Positions 12,593 through 23,051 of a DNA stretch of 64,000 bases are shown piece after piece. A program made the translations under genes and the position numbers. The DNA is from Mortierella sp. BCC40632 (lineage: Eukaryota > Mortierellomycota > Mortierellomycetes > Mortierellales > Mortierellaceae): NCBI GenBank assembly GCA_011634665.1, contig WAEK01000001.1, positions 3,434,501 to 3,498,500 on the forward strand, in the 5' to 3' direction. Under the pieces are notes generated by a model. The model was not told the DNA's origin, made no database searches, and saw only the letters and a list, made by a program, of their open reading frames with translations. Position 1 is the first letter of the stretch. Every line of letters starts with the position of its first letter.

Positions 12593-14307
12593 TGAAAAAA
12601 AAAAAAAAAGAGGCATGCAGAGAGAGAGAGTTCAGGAGGAGGGAGAGAGGGAGGAAAGGGGAATGTCGTCATAGCTGTGGTCAATTAGGGTGAACCAAAT
12701 GTTGGTTACTTTGAATTCAATATATACCTAGATTACAAGATACAACGAATGATGTTCGTTGACCTGGTAGGGATTGTGAAGAGGGATGAACAATGACGAC
12801 AATGACGATGTTCCTACTGTTTTGTTGTTGTAGCATGGACCATGGTCGTTCTCGCGGGACGCCAGATATCTACCTCCTTTTGCTTTTAGCTCAAACTTGT
12901 GCTCGGATATCAATTTGGAGTCTCTATCCTCTCTACTTTTTTTTTCTTTTTTTTTTTTTTTTCTTTTTTTTTCAATTGATACTGTCGCTATGTGCATTGC
13001 GACCCCAAACAGCTTGCTACTGTACTGAGCTTACCAACCCCAATTGCACTCTGCCAGTTGATTAGCTCCAATGGCATACACCTCATTCCTTAAATTTTTG
13101 CCCCAGTGGTCTTTTTTTTTTATTTTTATTTTTATTTTTATGCCGCGTATCATTCTTTTTTTTCCTCTATCCACTGGATTATGCAAGACTCATTCGGTCG
13201 TTCGTCCATTACAACCCCCTCCCCTTTAGTTCAAATCATGGTCAGGTCCCCCCCTTCACCCTTCCTCTTCTCTTCTCTCCTCCTTTTCCCCTTTCCTCTC
13301 TCTGTTTTCTTTTTGCTCTGTTCTGTGTGTGTGGCCCGGTCCGTCTGTCAGTCTCTCCTCTGGCCTTTCCCCCTTGCATGAATCGATGCGGAGCAGATCT
13401 TGCTGCAGATTTCTCTCTTGCTTGCTCTCTCATGCCTCTCACACTGTTTGCGTCTTTTTTTTTTTTTTTTTTTTTTTTTTTCTTCATGTGTTTTGCCGTC
13501 CTCTCTCCGATTTTGTTCATTTTGTCTATTTGTGTATTTGACATTCATACAAAACGGCAAGAAGGAGAGAAAAAAAAGTACACGCCACAAACAGATTCAT
13601 TTGTAGTACGAGGAGGCAGTAGAAGAAGGAAGGAGGAGAGGGAAGGGAGGGGATTGTGTTGGATGCCAAAAAAAAAAAACTCTGGTCAGGAGGAAATACA
13701 AGAATCTGCTAAAAAAACAGGAACAATAAAAAAAAAACAAAAGGGGAACTTATGTTTTTTCTTTCTTCCTCCATCTCATTTATCAAAAAAAAAAAAAGTC
13801 ATTGACTATTTTTCTATTGTTAGAACAGTTGTTGACTGCTATGGCTGCTATGGCTGCTATTGCACTGGATGATGGTATAAAAAAAGTGGGCAAAAGGGAA
13901 AGAGAACAAGAGACCAAAGACAAAAATCCCGGGCAGAATGCAATGCAATGCACAGGGACGCACGTTTGCATTTTCATGCATACAGCACGTTGTCGTAATG
14001 CAGTCGTGCCCAAATCTAACTTGTTTTTTTTTTTTCTTCTTTTTTTTTTTTTTCTGTTCCATGGGCTCCCATTCCCCACCCCCACCCCCTCGCTCAACCT
14101 GGCGTACTTGCAAGATCAGAGTCAAGTTCGAGTCGAAAAGCAACAGTTTTTTTTTTTTTTTTTTTTTTTTTTGAACGATGAACGATAGATGATATTATGA
14201 GGTGCAAGAGTTGGATACGAAAAAAAAAAAAAGAAAAAGTGTGCGAGAAGAGGATGCAAGATGGTAATATGACATGGCCTTCCTCCCTCCTCCCCCTCTC
14301 TGTCCTT
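12593..14307. other. 3' intergenic region between convergent genes, rich in T and A runs
   Basis: Poly-T/poly-A tracts at about 12597-12609, 12938-12972, 13456-13481, 13786-13797, 14027-14054, 14147-14172 and 14220-14232. Both flanking genes end here. No gene seen. Confidence 0.6.
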
Positions 14308-16032
14308 TCATTTACCCACCCTCTCTACCAAGAGTCTCTCGATCTCCCTGATCCGGAACTTGGCTCGCTTCATCGACTCGTTAATCCTTTGCTTCGATTC
14401 CTCAGCCTCAGCCTTGTCCCTTAGTAGCTGAGAGAGGGTCTGTCCAAGGTCATGATGTTCATCCTCCAATTTTTTGATCCACGCCTCAACATCCTTGTCC
14501 TCAACGACTTCCTCAGATAACTGCCTCGAATGACCATACATTGCCTTGTCCTGAACGGAGCTGCCTGCCTCGTTTCCTACACTAGCGCTGGTTTGTCGTT
14601 CATGGTGCCATGGTGGAGAGTGCTCATTCTGCTCCAGAGAATGTGATGACTTGTGCGGAGGTGGGAGTGGAGGTGGCGGCTTCTGTGGCATCCCAGCGGC
14701 CACGGAGGATTCAGCAGAGTCCTGCTCAGGGTCAGGCAGCAGGGCAGAGTCCATAATTTGCTCTTTGTTATGCTCGGGTGTCCCAGGTCGGGCAGATGGA
14801 ACAGCCGTGCCCTGTGCTTCCGAGGGTATTGTTGAATTTCTTGCTGTTGTTGTTGTTCTAGAGGAGAGCGAGGGCGGCTGTTCCACGGTCTCGGCTTCAG
14901 CTGCGCTCGTCCACGCCTCTGAGTCCCTCTGTTCAGGCGCCTGTGCTTCTCTAGCCTGGCGGGGTGATGATAGTACGGTTGATGGTCCTGCGGATCCAGA
15001 GCCTGCGATTGGTTCTGCGGTCTCCCTCTTCGCCACGATTGGTCCAGTAGAGACCGCACTTGTGGTCGTTGTCGCGAACGACCACCACGGTAGAGGCGCT
15101 GCTATGACCTGTGGCTGCGTGGCTCGGGAGTCTTCGCCTTCACCCGAGCCCACAGTCGCCGTGATAGCAGACAATGAGGACAACGTAGGCAAGATAGACG
15201 GCCTTGGGGAGCAGGGCACGGATATCCCCGTGAACGTTGACGTTGGGGTCATTGTAGTGAGTTGACGCGCTTGCATTAGCCTCTGCTTCGCCTCCTGGAC
15301 CTGGGCATGTGTGGTGAGGACCAGCTGTTGGAACAGCTGGATAGACGCGTGCGCAGAGTCATACTCGTCTTGACGCGCCTCGACCTCTTTTCGAATATTC
15401 TCCAGCTCTAGCTTAAGTTCACGACGGCGCCGAAGACGCTCTTGCTCCTGCTGCTGCTGCTGTTGTTGTTGTTGTTGTTGTTGTTGTTGCTGTGTTTGCT
15501 CCTGCTCCTGCTCTTGCTCTTGCTCCTGTCCAAGCTCCTGCTCTGATTCTTTTGGACATGACTGTTGGTGTAGACGTGGTTCGTATTCTTGAAGAACTGT
15601 TTGAGCATCGCTGCTCGTTTGGGACGTGGTCACTTCATATCCCTGAGAGGGACGTGAGTCTCGGACAGCAAGGGAATAGATAGTGAGGTTGCTGGGCGAC
15701 CTGCTGGTGTCATCGAGACCAGGATGTACCTGCTGGTCCATCTGGCTCTGGTCCCGATCATAAATCTTTTCTGGGAAAGCTGTGTCCCTGTGTTCTTCAG
15801 ATGGTGACTGTAGCTGGGTGAAGGTGTCTTCGGAAGAGGTACCGGTGGCAGTCGCTGTGGTGGGAGAGATGGGTGAAGGTGGAGTACATCCAGGGCATCT
15901 GGAGACTGTGAGGGAATAATGTTTAGCACCGAGAGTGGCTGTGGAGATGGCAGTCGAGGATGGGAGAATACTTTGTGCTGTGCTATTGCTATTGTGTTCA
16001 ACAGCACCCTTGAGCTCGAGGGCCTTTGACAT
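14308..16032 (-). CDS. Poly-Q / coiled-coil orphan protein, 574 aa
   Basis: Unrecognised. The frame is open further upstream, but that part only translates the GAGGAG/CTCCTC tract (16076-16250), so I start at the ATG of MSKALELKG. Order: Ser/Thr-rich disordered N-terminus; a poly-Gln run (CAG/CAA, plus-strand 15449-15495) flanked by EQEQ repeats; a charged coiled coil (RRRRELKLELENIRKEVEAR onward, to about QEAKQRLMQARQL); a long Ser/Thr/Pro/Ala-rich linker including a PPPPLPPPH stretch; and a C-terminal coiled coil (EAWIKKLEDEHHDLGQTLSQ and on to the end). The layout suits a scaffold or cytoskeletal/trafficking adaptor, but that is inference from composition. Divergent from the C1D gene. Confidence 0.72.
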   Translation of the reverse strand: MSKALELKGAVEHNSNSTAQSILPSSTAISTATLGAKHYSLTVSRCPGCTPPSPISPTTATATGTSSEDTFTQLQSPSEEHRDTAFPEKIYDRDQSQMDQQVHPGLDDTSRSPSNLTIYSLAVRDSRPSQGYEVTTSQTSSDAQTVLQEYEPRLHQQSCPKESEQELGQEQEQEQEQEQTQQQQQQQQQQQQQQQEQERLRRRRELKLELENIRKEVEARQDEYDSAHASIQLFQQLVLTTHAQVQEAKQRLMQARQLTTMTPTSTFTGISVPCSPRPSILPTLSSLSAITATVGSGEGEDSRATQPQVIAAPLPWWSFATTTTSAVSTGPIVAKRETAEPIAGSGSAGPSTVLSSPRQAREAQAPEQRDSEAWTSAAEAETVEQPPSLSSRTTTTARNSTIPSEAQGTAVPSARPGTPEHNKEQIMDSALLPDPEQDSAESSVAAGMPQKPPPPLPPPHKSSHSLEQNEHSPPWHHERQTSASVGNEAGSSVQDKAMYGHSRQLSEEVVEDKDVEAWIKKLEDEHHDLGQTLSQLLRDKAEAEESKQRINESMKRAKFRIREIERLLVERVGK

Positions 16033-17042
16033 GGGACGGCGGGGAGAGGGAGTGAATTCAAGAGAAGGGGCGAGTAGGAGGAAGAGGAGGAGGAGAAGGA
16101 GGAAGGAGAAGGAGGAAGAGGAGAAGAAGGAGGAAGAGGAGGAGGAGGAAGAGGAGAAGAAGGAGGAAGAGGAGGAAGAAGATGAAGAGAGGAGAAGAGA
16201 GAGAGAGAAGGAAAAGAGAAGAAAGAGGAGGCGAAGAAGAGAAGAAAAGACAGCAGACAGTGTGCGCAACGACGACAAAAAGCCCAGGTAAAGTGACCGT
16301 GAAAAAGGGCCAGTCCATTCAACTCCACTCCACTCGATATTCTTTGTCCGGCGGGCGGGGAACACTGAGCACTGTACCCGTTGCAACATCAACACTTTTC
16401 TCCTCTTACTCTGCCTTTTCTTTCTCTCTCTCTCTCTCCCTCTGCCTGTCTGTTTGTCTGCCTGTCTGTCTCTCTCTCTCTCTGTCTGTTTGTCTCTGTC
16501 TTTGTCTCTGTCTCTCTCTCTCTCTCTTTCTCACTCTCTCTTGCTCTTTCTCCACCCCAACCCCCGCTCCCCCTTCTTGTTGCTCTCACTCAGCAAAAAG
16601 CACACGTCGCTCGTTCAAATCCGAGGCACTCCCACACACCCTTTTCAATCTATATAAGGCGCCCCCTCTTTGCCACCTGGCCCGTTCGCCGATACCTCCC
16701 TGCTCGACCTTTCCTTTCCCTTCCCTGCATTGATCTCGGTCTGCGTGCACTGCTCTGGTTGGTCCTTGGCTTGTCACGACACTGGTGTTGGTTGGTTTGC
16801 CCACAACTCCAACAGGGACACTCCAGAGGAAGACCAAAAGACTCTGGGCAATTCACCCGAGGGGTCACGCTAGACAGTCTGTATCTATCCACTGAGGGTG
16901 ATCCTGCCTGCAAAAAATGCATCCTCGCACAGCCACACTTCGATTTGTCAACTCCCTTCCTAGGAAGCCCCAGTGAGAGGAGCAAGAGACAAGACACATA
17001 AACCGCTCCCCTCTCTGGGCAAAGACCACCACAGGTTGAATA

Positions 17043-17128
<86 letters not shown>

Positions 17129-17639
17129 CGTCTTTCTTGTATGTAGATTTATCGAGAGGAGAGATACCAACTCGGCACGCCTTGCGATTCCGTCGTGCCA
17201 CCTTCGGTGTTTTGAACTCACGCAATCGGCGAAACCTTCGGGGCCACCTCGCCCGACGCCTGACGCAGAATCTCAGCAATCGCAAGGGGGTGGTCTATTC
17301 TCTTAGAACTCTCCTTTATGGGCCATCCCATCAGGCATTTTAATGCCTTAGCTCCTTCTCCTCTGCTTCCTCATCTCTGCTGTTGTCTTTTTTTTTTTCC
17401 GCCCTTTATCTTTTTCTGTGCATCGCCGGTGTATCGGGCCACTGCATACAAAAAAATGCCACAAAATCGGGTCAGTTCTCTAGAGCCAGAGCAAATATCC
17501 TGACAACAGCAGTCACGCACAAACAAAAAAAAAAAAAAAAAAAAAGGTCCAGCTCCATGCAGTGCGTGTCTGTTGTGTGTTTCTGTGTGCATGAGGAACC
17601 AAAGGATTTTACAGTCGCCAGCAAAACAACTATACGCAA
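16033..17639. other. Divergent intergenic region between the coiled-coil gene and C1D
   Basis: A GAGGAG purine tract (16076-16250), a TCTG/CT pyrimidine tract (16420-16560), an 80-bp (GA)n (17046-17125), and poly-A (17524-17545). The first tract is CT-rich on the strand of the 574-aa gene and probably lies in its leader. No gene seen. Confidence 0.6.
17046..17125. repeat. (GA)n tract, about 40 units
   Basis: The longest uninterrupted dinucleotide run in the window, in the divergent promoter region. Confidence 0.95.
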
Positions 17640-18508
17640 ATGTCAAAGCAAGCACTAGTCACTCAGGAGTTGCCCACCAACTACGAGAATGCAACCAACA
17701 TTCTTTTGTCTTCATTAGCTGAACTCGAGGTGATGCTAGCACCACTCTTCGCTACCCGGAACTCACTCTCAGAGATTGTCGCCAAACTGGACACTGAAAA
17801 GCGGTGTCAGCTCGAGCTCCTAATCGCCTACTCTGTCAATACCCTAGCATTCAGTATGTTTCTTTGCTACGAAATCCCGAAGAGAAGGACGATAGACTGG
17901 ACTATCAATATAGGGACAAAAAATGAAAACAACATGGATACTCAAGCTCACCACACCATTTACTGACACGCCGCCCAATCTCTTGTTTGTGTACTCGCTC
18001 TGTCATCTTTAGTCAACTTGAAGGCAAATGGCTTTGCACCAAAATCCCATCCTGTCATGGCCGAACTTGTACGATAGAATCTCCCCCTAACTAACTGGCT
18101 GCCCAACAATCCATCCTCTACGTTTCCTTGGCATGCCATTTGCCCTATCTCAGAATCATACGTGGTAGTATCATTAACACTAATACCCATCATGACAAAA
18201 CAAATGCTTTTTAGGCCCGGATCAGAGCTTACACTGAAAGACTGAAAGAGGCGACTCAAGGAGCAGCAAAGCCAACCATGGAAGTCGACAAAGCAGCCGC
18301 CGAGAGATTCATTCGAGGCGCATTGGCGCCTAACATCTCTGCGGACAAAAAGGCTGCCGCCGCTGCCGCAGGGGCTGCTGCAAATAATAATGAAAACGAG
18401 AACATGGAATCAACACCTACGGGATCCACAGCAACATCAGCAGCACAAGACAATAGGAGTCGGAGAGGAAGGGCTCGTGCAGATCCTTTCCAAGGATACT
18501 CAAAGTAA
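17640..18508 (+). CDS. LRP1: C1D/LRP1 (Rrp47) nuclear exosome cofactor, three exons
   Basis: Sas10/Utp3/C1D family (PF04000). Family knowledge: a nuclear RNA-binding cofactor that pairs with Rrp6 for 3' processing of rRNA, snRNA and snoRNA. Exons 17640-17853, 18013-18068, 18215-18508; introns open with GTATGT and GTACGA and the phases fit, giving 187 aa. Seen: an N-terminal helical domain (about 1-71) with LSEIVAKLDTEKRCQLELLI; NGFAPKSHPVMAEL in the 56-nt exon 2, matching the conserved HPVxxEL block; then ARIRAYTERLKEA and AAERFIRGAL, matching C1D helices. The tail is Ala- and Asn-rich and ends in a basic RSRRGRARADPFQGYSK, typical RNA-binding tail composition. Length is close to human C1D (141) and yeast Lrp1 (184). 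A dense (GA)n tract lies 515 bp upstream. Confidence 0.88.
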
Positions 18509-19405
18509 TCCTCTTCTAACAACAAAATGGGGAAAAAAGAGAAAGAGGAACGGAAGAGAGTCGTATGTACCAGAATCTCTATTCAGCGAACTTTTTTCTT
18601 TTTTTTTTTTTTTTTTTTCTTTTTCCACAAGGTCTGGGATTCCTTTTATCATTTGTAGCTCTCAGAGTGGCGGCTTTGAGATGGCGAACTACCTTCTCTT
18701 CCCTCCTCCTCCCTCCAAGAGTCTACTTGTACTTGATAGTTGCATAGTTTATAAACGCTTCGTTCAGTTGTTCTTTTTTCTTCTTCTTGTATTATTCAGT
18801 GCCAATGGTCTGTATCTTTTCAACAGTTGGTCAGGGCGGCGAGCTTTGCTGTCGAGAATATACGGACTGTATTTAAGACGAATTAAGAGACTAAGGTTTA
18901 TATATAGAGGCAAAAGGACCCAAACTGCTATAGCACTGCACTGAAGAATGGGAGAGGGAGACGTACAGAAAAAGAGAAGCAAGGAGAAGCTTGAGAGTAA
19001 TAAGGGCGTAGGTGGGGCGGGGGGAGGACGGACATGTAGAGTTGGCGCTATATTACGGAGACTAGAGAAAGGCAAAAAGGAAAACACGCATCGCATATTC
19101 AGACATTAACATGCACAAGAGAAAAAAGGGGAAAGGGGATGGATGGGGGATAGTATGCTGGCGCTAATTACTCAATGTTAAAATGACTGAGCTCTTCAGA
19201 CACATTGACGGCGCACACCCCCGTAATGCTTCTGCCCCGCCTCTTTTTGGTCCTCTCCATCTCCTCTCTCTCTCACTCTCTCTCCCCCCCTCCTTCCTTC
19301 CTTCCTTCTCTTTGGTTCTCCCTTCTTCATTCCCTCTCAACCTCTATCTTTCCTCTCCCCACCGACACAAAAGCCCAGCTCCTATTCTTTGTTCGGCATC
19401 TCTGT
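18509..19405. other. Intergenic between convergent C1D and SOD genes
   Basis: A poly-T at about 18595-18618 and a CT/TTCC-rich stretch at 19255-19360. No gene seen. Confidence 0.5.
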
Positions 19406-19819
19406 CTAGAAACTAAACGCAAAAACTGCCGCTGTTGCAGCAATGCCAGAGGCCATCATGGCGAATTGACCCGCAGGAGCCAAAGAAGAGCCTTGGTTGG
19501 ATTGGGTGACTGGTGTCTGTGCCACTGTCTGATTCTGCACCATGCTAGACGAGCTCAAGTCCACAGCAGGAGAATTGCCCGCAGACAAGATGTCTGCACA
19601 GGCGACGCGTGTGCCATTGTTGTGAATGACCACCGAGCGACCAACGATCGTCGTCGTGGAGTCAGCAGTGTCGAGGTGCAGGGACTTGTCCAAATAAGTC
19701 ATGGTTTCTAGTGAGCCCGACTCGGTAGGCATCAAATTGCCGTGTTTTCCTAGATCCCCGAGAGTAACAAGAGCATTAGTGGTGAGTGAGAGATACAATC
19801 CAAGTCTGCTTAGTCTCCC

Positions 19820-19850
<31 letters not shown>

Positions 19851-20428
19851 TGTACCTGAGAGATCCCCCTCCTGGCACTTCTCTGGCTTTTGTGGATTGC
19901 ACTTTGCTGCACCCACATTGCCTGGGTCCAAATGTCCACCGGTTGCTGCACAATCATTGTTGGGACCGACGGGCTTGACATGGATATGATACTCAAATCC
20001 GATGTCTTTCAGGACAGCGACCTCCTTGGAAAAGCCTTTGGTTTTACTGATAGTCACATGAGCGCCGGGACCTTTGGAAGGGGCCTTGAACTCGAACGTT
20101 GCTTTGAACCCGCCTGGATTTCAATGTTTAGTTGACCCCGTCCGCCCGCCCGCAAGGAAATGGTGCGAAACCCGTTGTCAGTGTATGAACAAAACAAAAA
20201 GAAAAAAAAGGGCGAGACAGATGGAAAAGAGAGAGAGAGAGAGAGAGAGTTGACAGAAGAGTGTGGATGCCTACCCATGTTGATTATCGCTTCCAAGGGC
20301 TTGGGAGAGTTGAGTGGGTTTGTTAACAGAGATAAACCATCTGTGGATGCCTTTACTGGTCCTGCGATGACCGAGGAGCCACAGATGGCAACAGCGACCA
20401 GTAGTGTCAAGACCGAGGGTTTGTACAT
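19406..20428 (-). CDS. GPI-anchored copper-only superoxide dismutase-like protein, three exons
   Basis: Exons 20428-20275, 20113-19856, 19749-19406; phases fit, giving 251 aa. A signal peptide (about residues 1-22, hydrophobic LTLLVAVAICGSSVIAG) leads to a Cu/Zn-SOD fold: EYHIHVKPV gives His94 and His96, CAATGGHLDP gives His112, and VVIHNNGTRVAC gives His180, matching the four copper ligands, with Cys106/Cys188 as the likely disulfide pair. The GDLSGKHGNL block is present, but the other zinc-loop histidines of SOD1 are not seen, as in Candida Sod4/5-type copper-only enzymes. The C-terminus is Ser/Thr-rich and ends in a hydrophobic GPI-type tail. Expected role: extracellular conversion of superoxide at the cell wall. 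Intron 2 holds a T12A18 block; intron 1 holds (GA)n. Confidence 0.88.
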
Positions 20429-23051
20429 GACTAGTGATAAGGATTATTTGCTGCTAGCGGTGTTGGTAGGGTGTTGTTGTTGTTGTTGTTGTTGTTGTTT
20501 TGCTGTCCAAAGGGTTTACTGGTATTTTTTGTTTGTTTGCTCCTCCACGAATGCGTGTTCTGGGTGGTAGTTGAGAAAGTGAGAAAGTGTGTGTGTGTGA
20601 GAGAGAATGAGTGAGTGAGTGAGTGATTGATTGAGAGAGTGTGTGTGTGAATGAGAGAGAGAGTGAGAGAGAGTGAGAGAGAGAGTGAGAGTGAGAGAGA
20701 GAGAGAGTGAGTGAGAGAGTGAGGTTGGGAGACGGTAAAGTGAACAAAGAGGAGAGGAAGAACAGTCGGGAGTTAATTACGAGACCACAAGGCGTCGAAA
20801 GGAGGAATGCTGAGGAAGAGACTAAACAGCGCAAAGGGGCGATGCCTATTTTGTCAGGCACAGTTATTGGTGTACCCCACTCGGCAATTATTCCAAGTAT
20901 CCGTACAGAGCTGATACTCTGACAGGGGAACGACAGTAAGATGGTAAAAAGTAGGGGAGAGAGTAGGAAGAGAATGTTTGCTCAGGCATGGATGAAAGGA
21001 CGAAGAGTGTTTGCCATGTTGTGGATCAGGCCTCCGGCGCTGGTGACAGTTCTGAGACTTGCCGATGATGATTAGAGGTGAGTTGTAAACTCAAGCAGGG
21101 ACTAAAGTTATGCACGGATCCAGTACCTCGATCAAAGGAGCGCTTCGACGATCGGGATATAGTAATGGGTGTTGGACAACGGAGAAAAGGTAATTGGCGT
21201 GAGAGCGGGGGGCCAGAGCAAAGAGAAGGTGAGGATGCGGGGAAAAGAGCACAGATGGGCGCGTGGAGGAAGCAGGATGGAGTGATGAGAGCAGACTGGA
21301 ACTGGTCAAGGGCAAAAAGAGAGGAAATGGAGGAGAGAAAGGAAAAAAGACAAAGGGTGTTTGGATCAGAAACTGTTAAAAGGGATTCAGTGAGGAAATA
21401 CGAATGGAAAGACGTCCAACGTACGAGTCATACGTGCCGGACAGACGGATGCTTTGGACTAGACAAAGCAGCGCAGGTCAAAGGACGGGCCGGGTCAGCT
21501 TTTGGTAACTGTGCAGGGGAAGCACGCTAGCGAGGGGCCGCCTTGACGGATGCTCCATGCAGCTATGATGCCTTCAGCGAATCGTATTGTCCCTGCTGAG
21601 ATCGTGGCGACCAAAAAATGCGGCGAAAGGTGCTTCTCAAGAAGTAAAGGGGCCACCTTTTTTTTTTTTTTTTTAAACCCTTTACGAGATTTTGAGACTC
21701 ACGTTCTTGGTGCACTTCCTTTTGTACTGTCCAACAATTGGGGAAAGTGCTCAAGTTGGAGCATGGCTATCCAACTCAGCCTTACTCAAAGTTTTTCCCA
21801 AGGTAACTTTTTTTTTTTTCCTTTTAGCACAGACACAATTCGAGCTGAATGAGCACTCACCTCTCCAAGGGCCCCGCTACTGTGTTTTAAGGAGTGGAGA
21901 GAACAGCAGTCTTTGCTTCGAGTGCAGGAGACATGAGGGAACAAAAAGGGAGAGATGATACTTTCCGCAACATACGAACCGAGCCCAACCCATCTGTCCC
22001 TTCCTTCGTTCATGGACAGAGAGAGAACAAGGGGAGGCCTTAGACTGCCATTGTCCCTTATTCACAGCTCCGCATTTGTGCTCAATGGCGTCTGTTCGTT
22101 AGGCTGTGCATCGCCTCTTGTTGAAGAAAAGGGGCGCGGTCAAGCTCTCCGTCCAATCCACTCAAGAAATCAGGCCGATTCTCCCTTCTACACAAAAGGG
22201 CCATTTGCAGGATGCTTAGACAAGCAGGCCATGGCAACAAACCTCAAAAGAGGGGGAGAGGGATCCGGAATGGGCCGCGGGACCAGCTCCCCGTCTCTGG
22301 ACCGGATCCTGGTGTCGACGGCCGCGTTGGGAACGCTTCAATGACCGCTCGATATGACAAGAAGTGGGTCTTTCTCACAATCTCAATTGCTCTTGCACTC
22401 ACACGGACACATTCCACACGCGTATTAAACCGAAACCTTATTTCGAGGAACGACCACGTCGAATCGGGGGTTGTCCCTGTGCAAGGGAATGGTGGCGTTC
22501 ATGGGGACGATCGAGCCGTTGAGCTAGCCACCCCAAGAACTTTGAACCTTCCAGGACTCATCTTTCCCCTGATTGCACCTTACGCGACCCTTTGTCGGTT
22601 CAGCGAAGCGGCAAATGCAACCCGTGCTCCGGTTTGTGCTCTCTTTCTCACTTCTTTCTTTCTCTTTTTGTCTCCTTAGTCCTTCCCTTCCCCCTATGCT
22701 CCTTGTCCTGTGTAAGGAATAACAAGGCGAGCACTCTTGGCTTTCTCCGTGAATACTCTTGCGCCCACGGCCCCTTGCTTGCCTGCTTCCATTATTCCAT
22801 CTTTGTCAAGGCGCTGGCTTCTGCTCTCCCACAAAGGCACTCATACCCTTTGATGTCAAGGCCGTTGCCATTCTACTCGTCAATCGAGCCTCTTTCTAAT
22901 TCGCTTTCTTTCTTTCTCTCTTCTCTCCTGCTAACACATCTTGGCTTTCTTATATTTTTTTTTCTTTTATTCTTCACTCTACCCAACAAAGACATTTCCG
23001 CCTTTCCCTATTGATCCTCACTTCACAAACTCTCCCTCTCCCTTGTCCTCT
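20429..23051. other. SOD upstream region and leader of the Kex2-type precursor
   Basis: A (TTG)n at 20472-20500, GA/GTGA repeats at about 20573-20725, T runs at 21658-21674 and 21810-21820. Apart from the weak ORF at 22341 I see no gene; frames in the purine-rich 20900-21530 part are low complexity. Confidence 0.5.
22341..22679 (+). CDS. Possible small secreted ORF (weak)
   Basis: A 112-codon frame begins with a charged start followed by a hydrophobic stretch (WVFLTISIALALTRTHS) that resembles a signal peptide, then a polar region with RVLNRNLISR. The C-terminal part becomes hydrophobic and runs into a pyrimidine tract, which suggests either an intron donor before it or a chance ORF. No family recognised. 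It lies 370 bp upstream of the secreted precursor at 23052 on the same strand and might belong to its 5' region. Confidence 0.2.
   Translation: MTARYDKKWVFLTISIALALTRTHSTRVLNRNLISRNDHVESGVVPVQGNGGVHGDDRAVELATPRTLNLPGLIFPLIAPYATLCRFSEAANATRAPVCALFLTSFFLFLSP

Noticed and set aside
16033..16395. N-terminal extension of the coiled-coil ORF
   Set aside because: Encoded by GAGGAG/CTCCTC repeats and looks like Ser/Leu/Phe noise; the ATG at 16032 is a better start.
16612..16630. Sequence resembling a tRNA B-box (CGTTCAAATCCGAG)
   Set aside because: No matching A-box, acceptor stem or anticodon arm could be drawn around it.
21078..21530. 150-codon plus ORF upstream of the SOD gene
   Set aside because: Purine-rich low complexity, no conserved look, lies in the promoter region.
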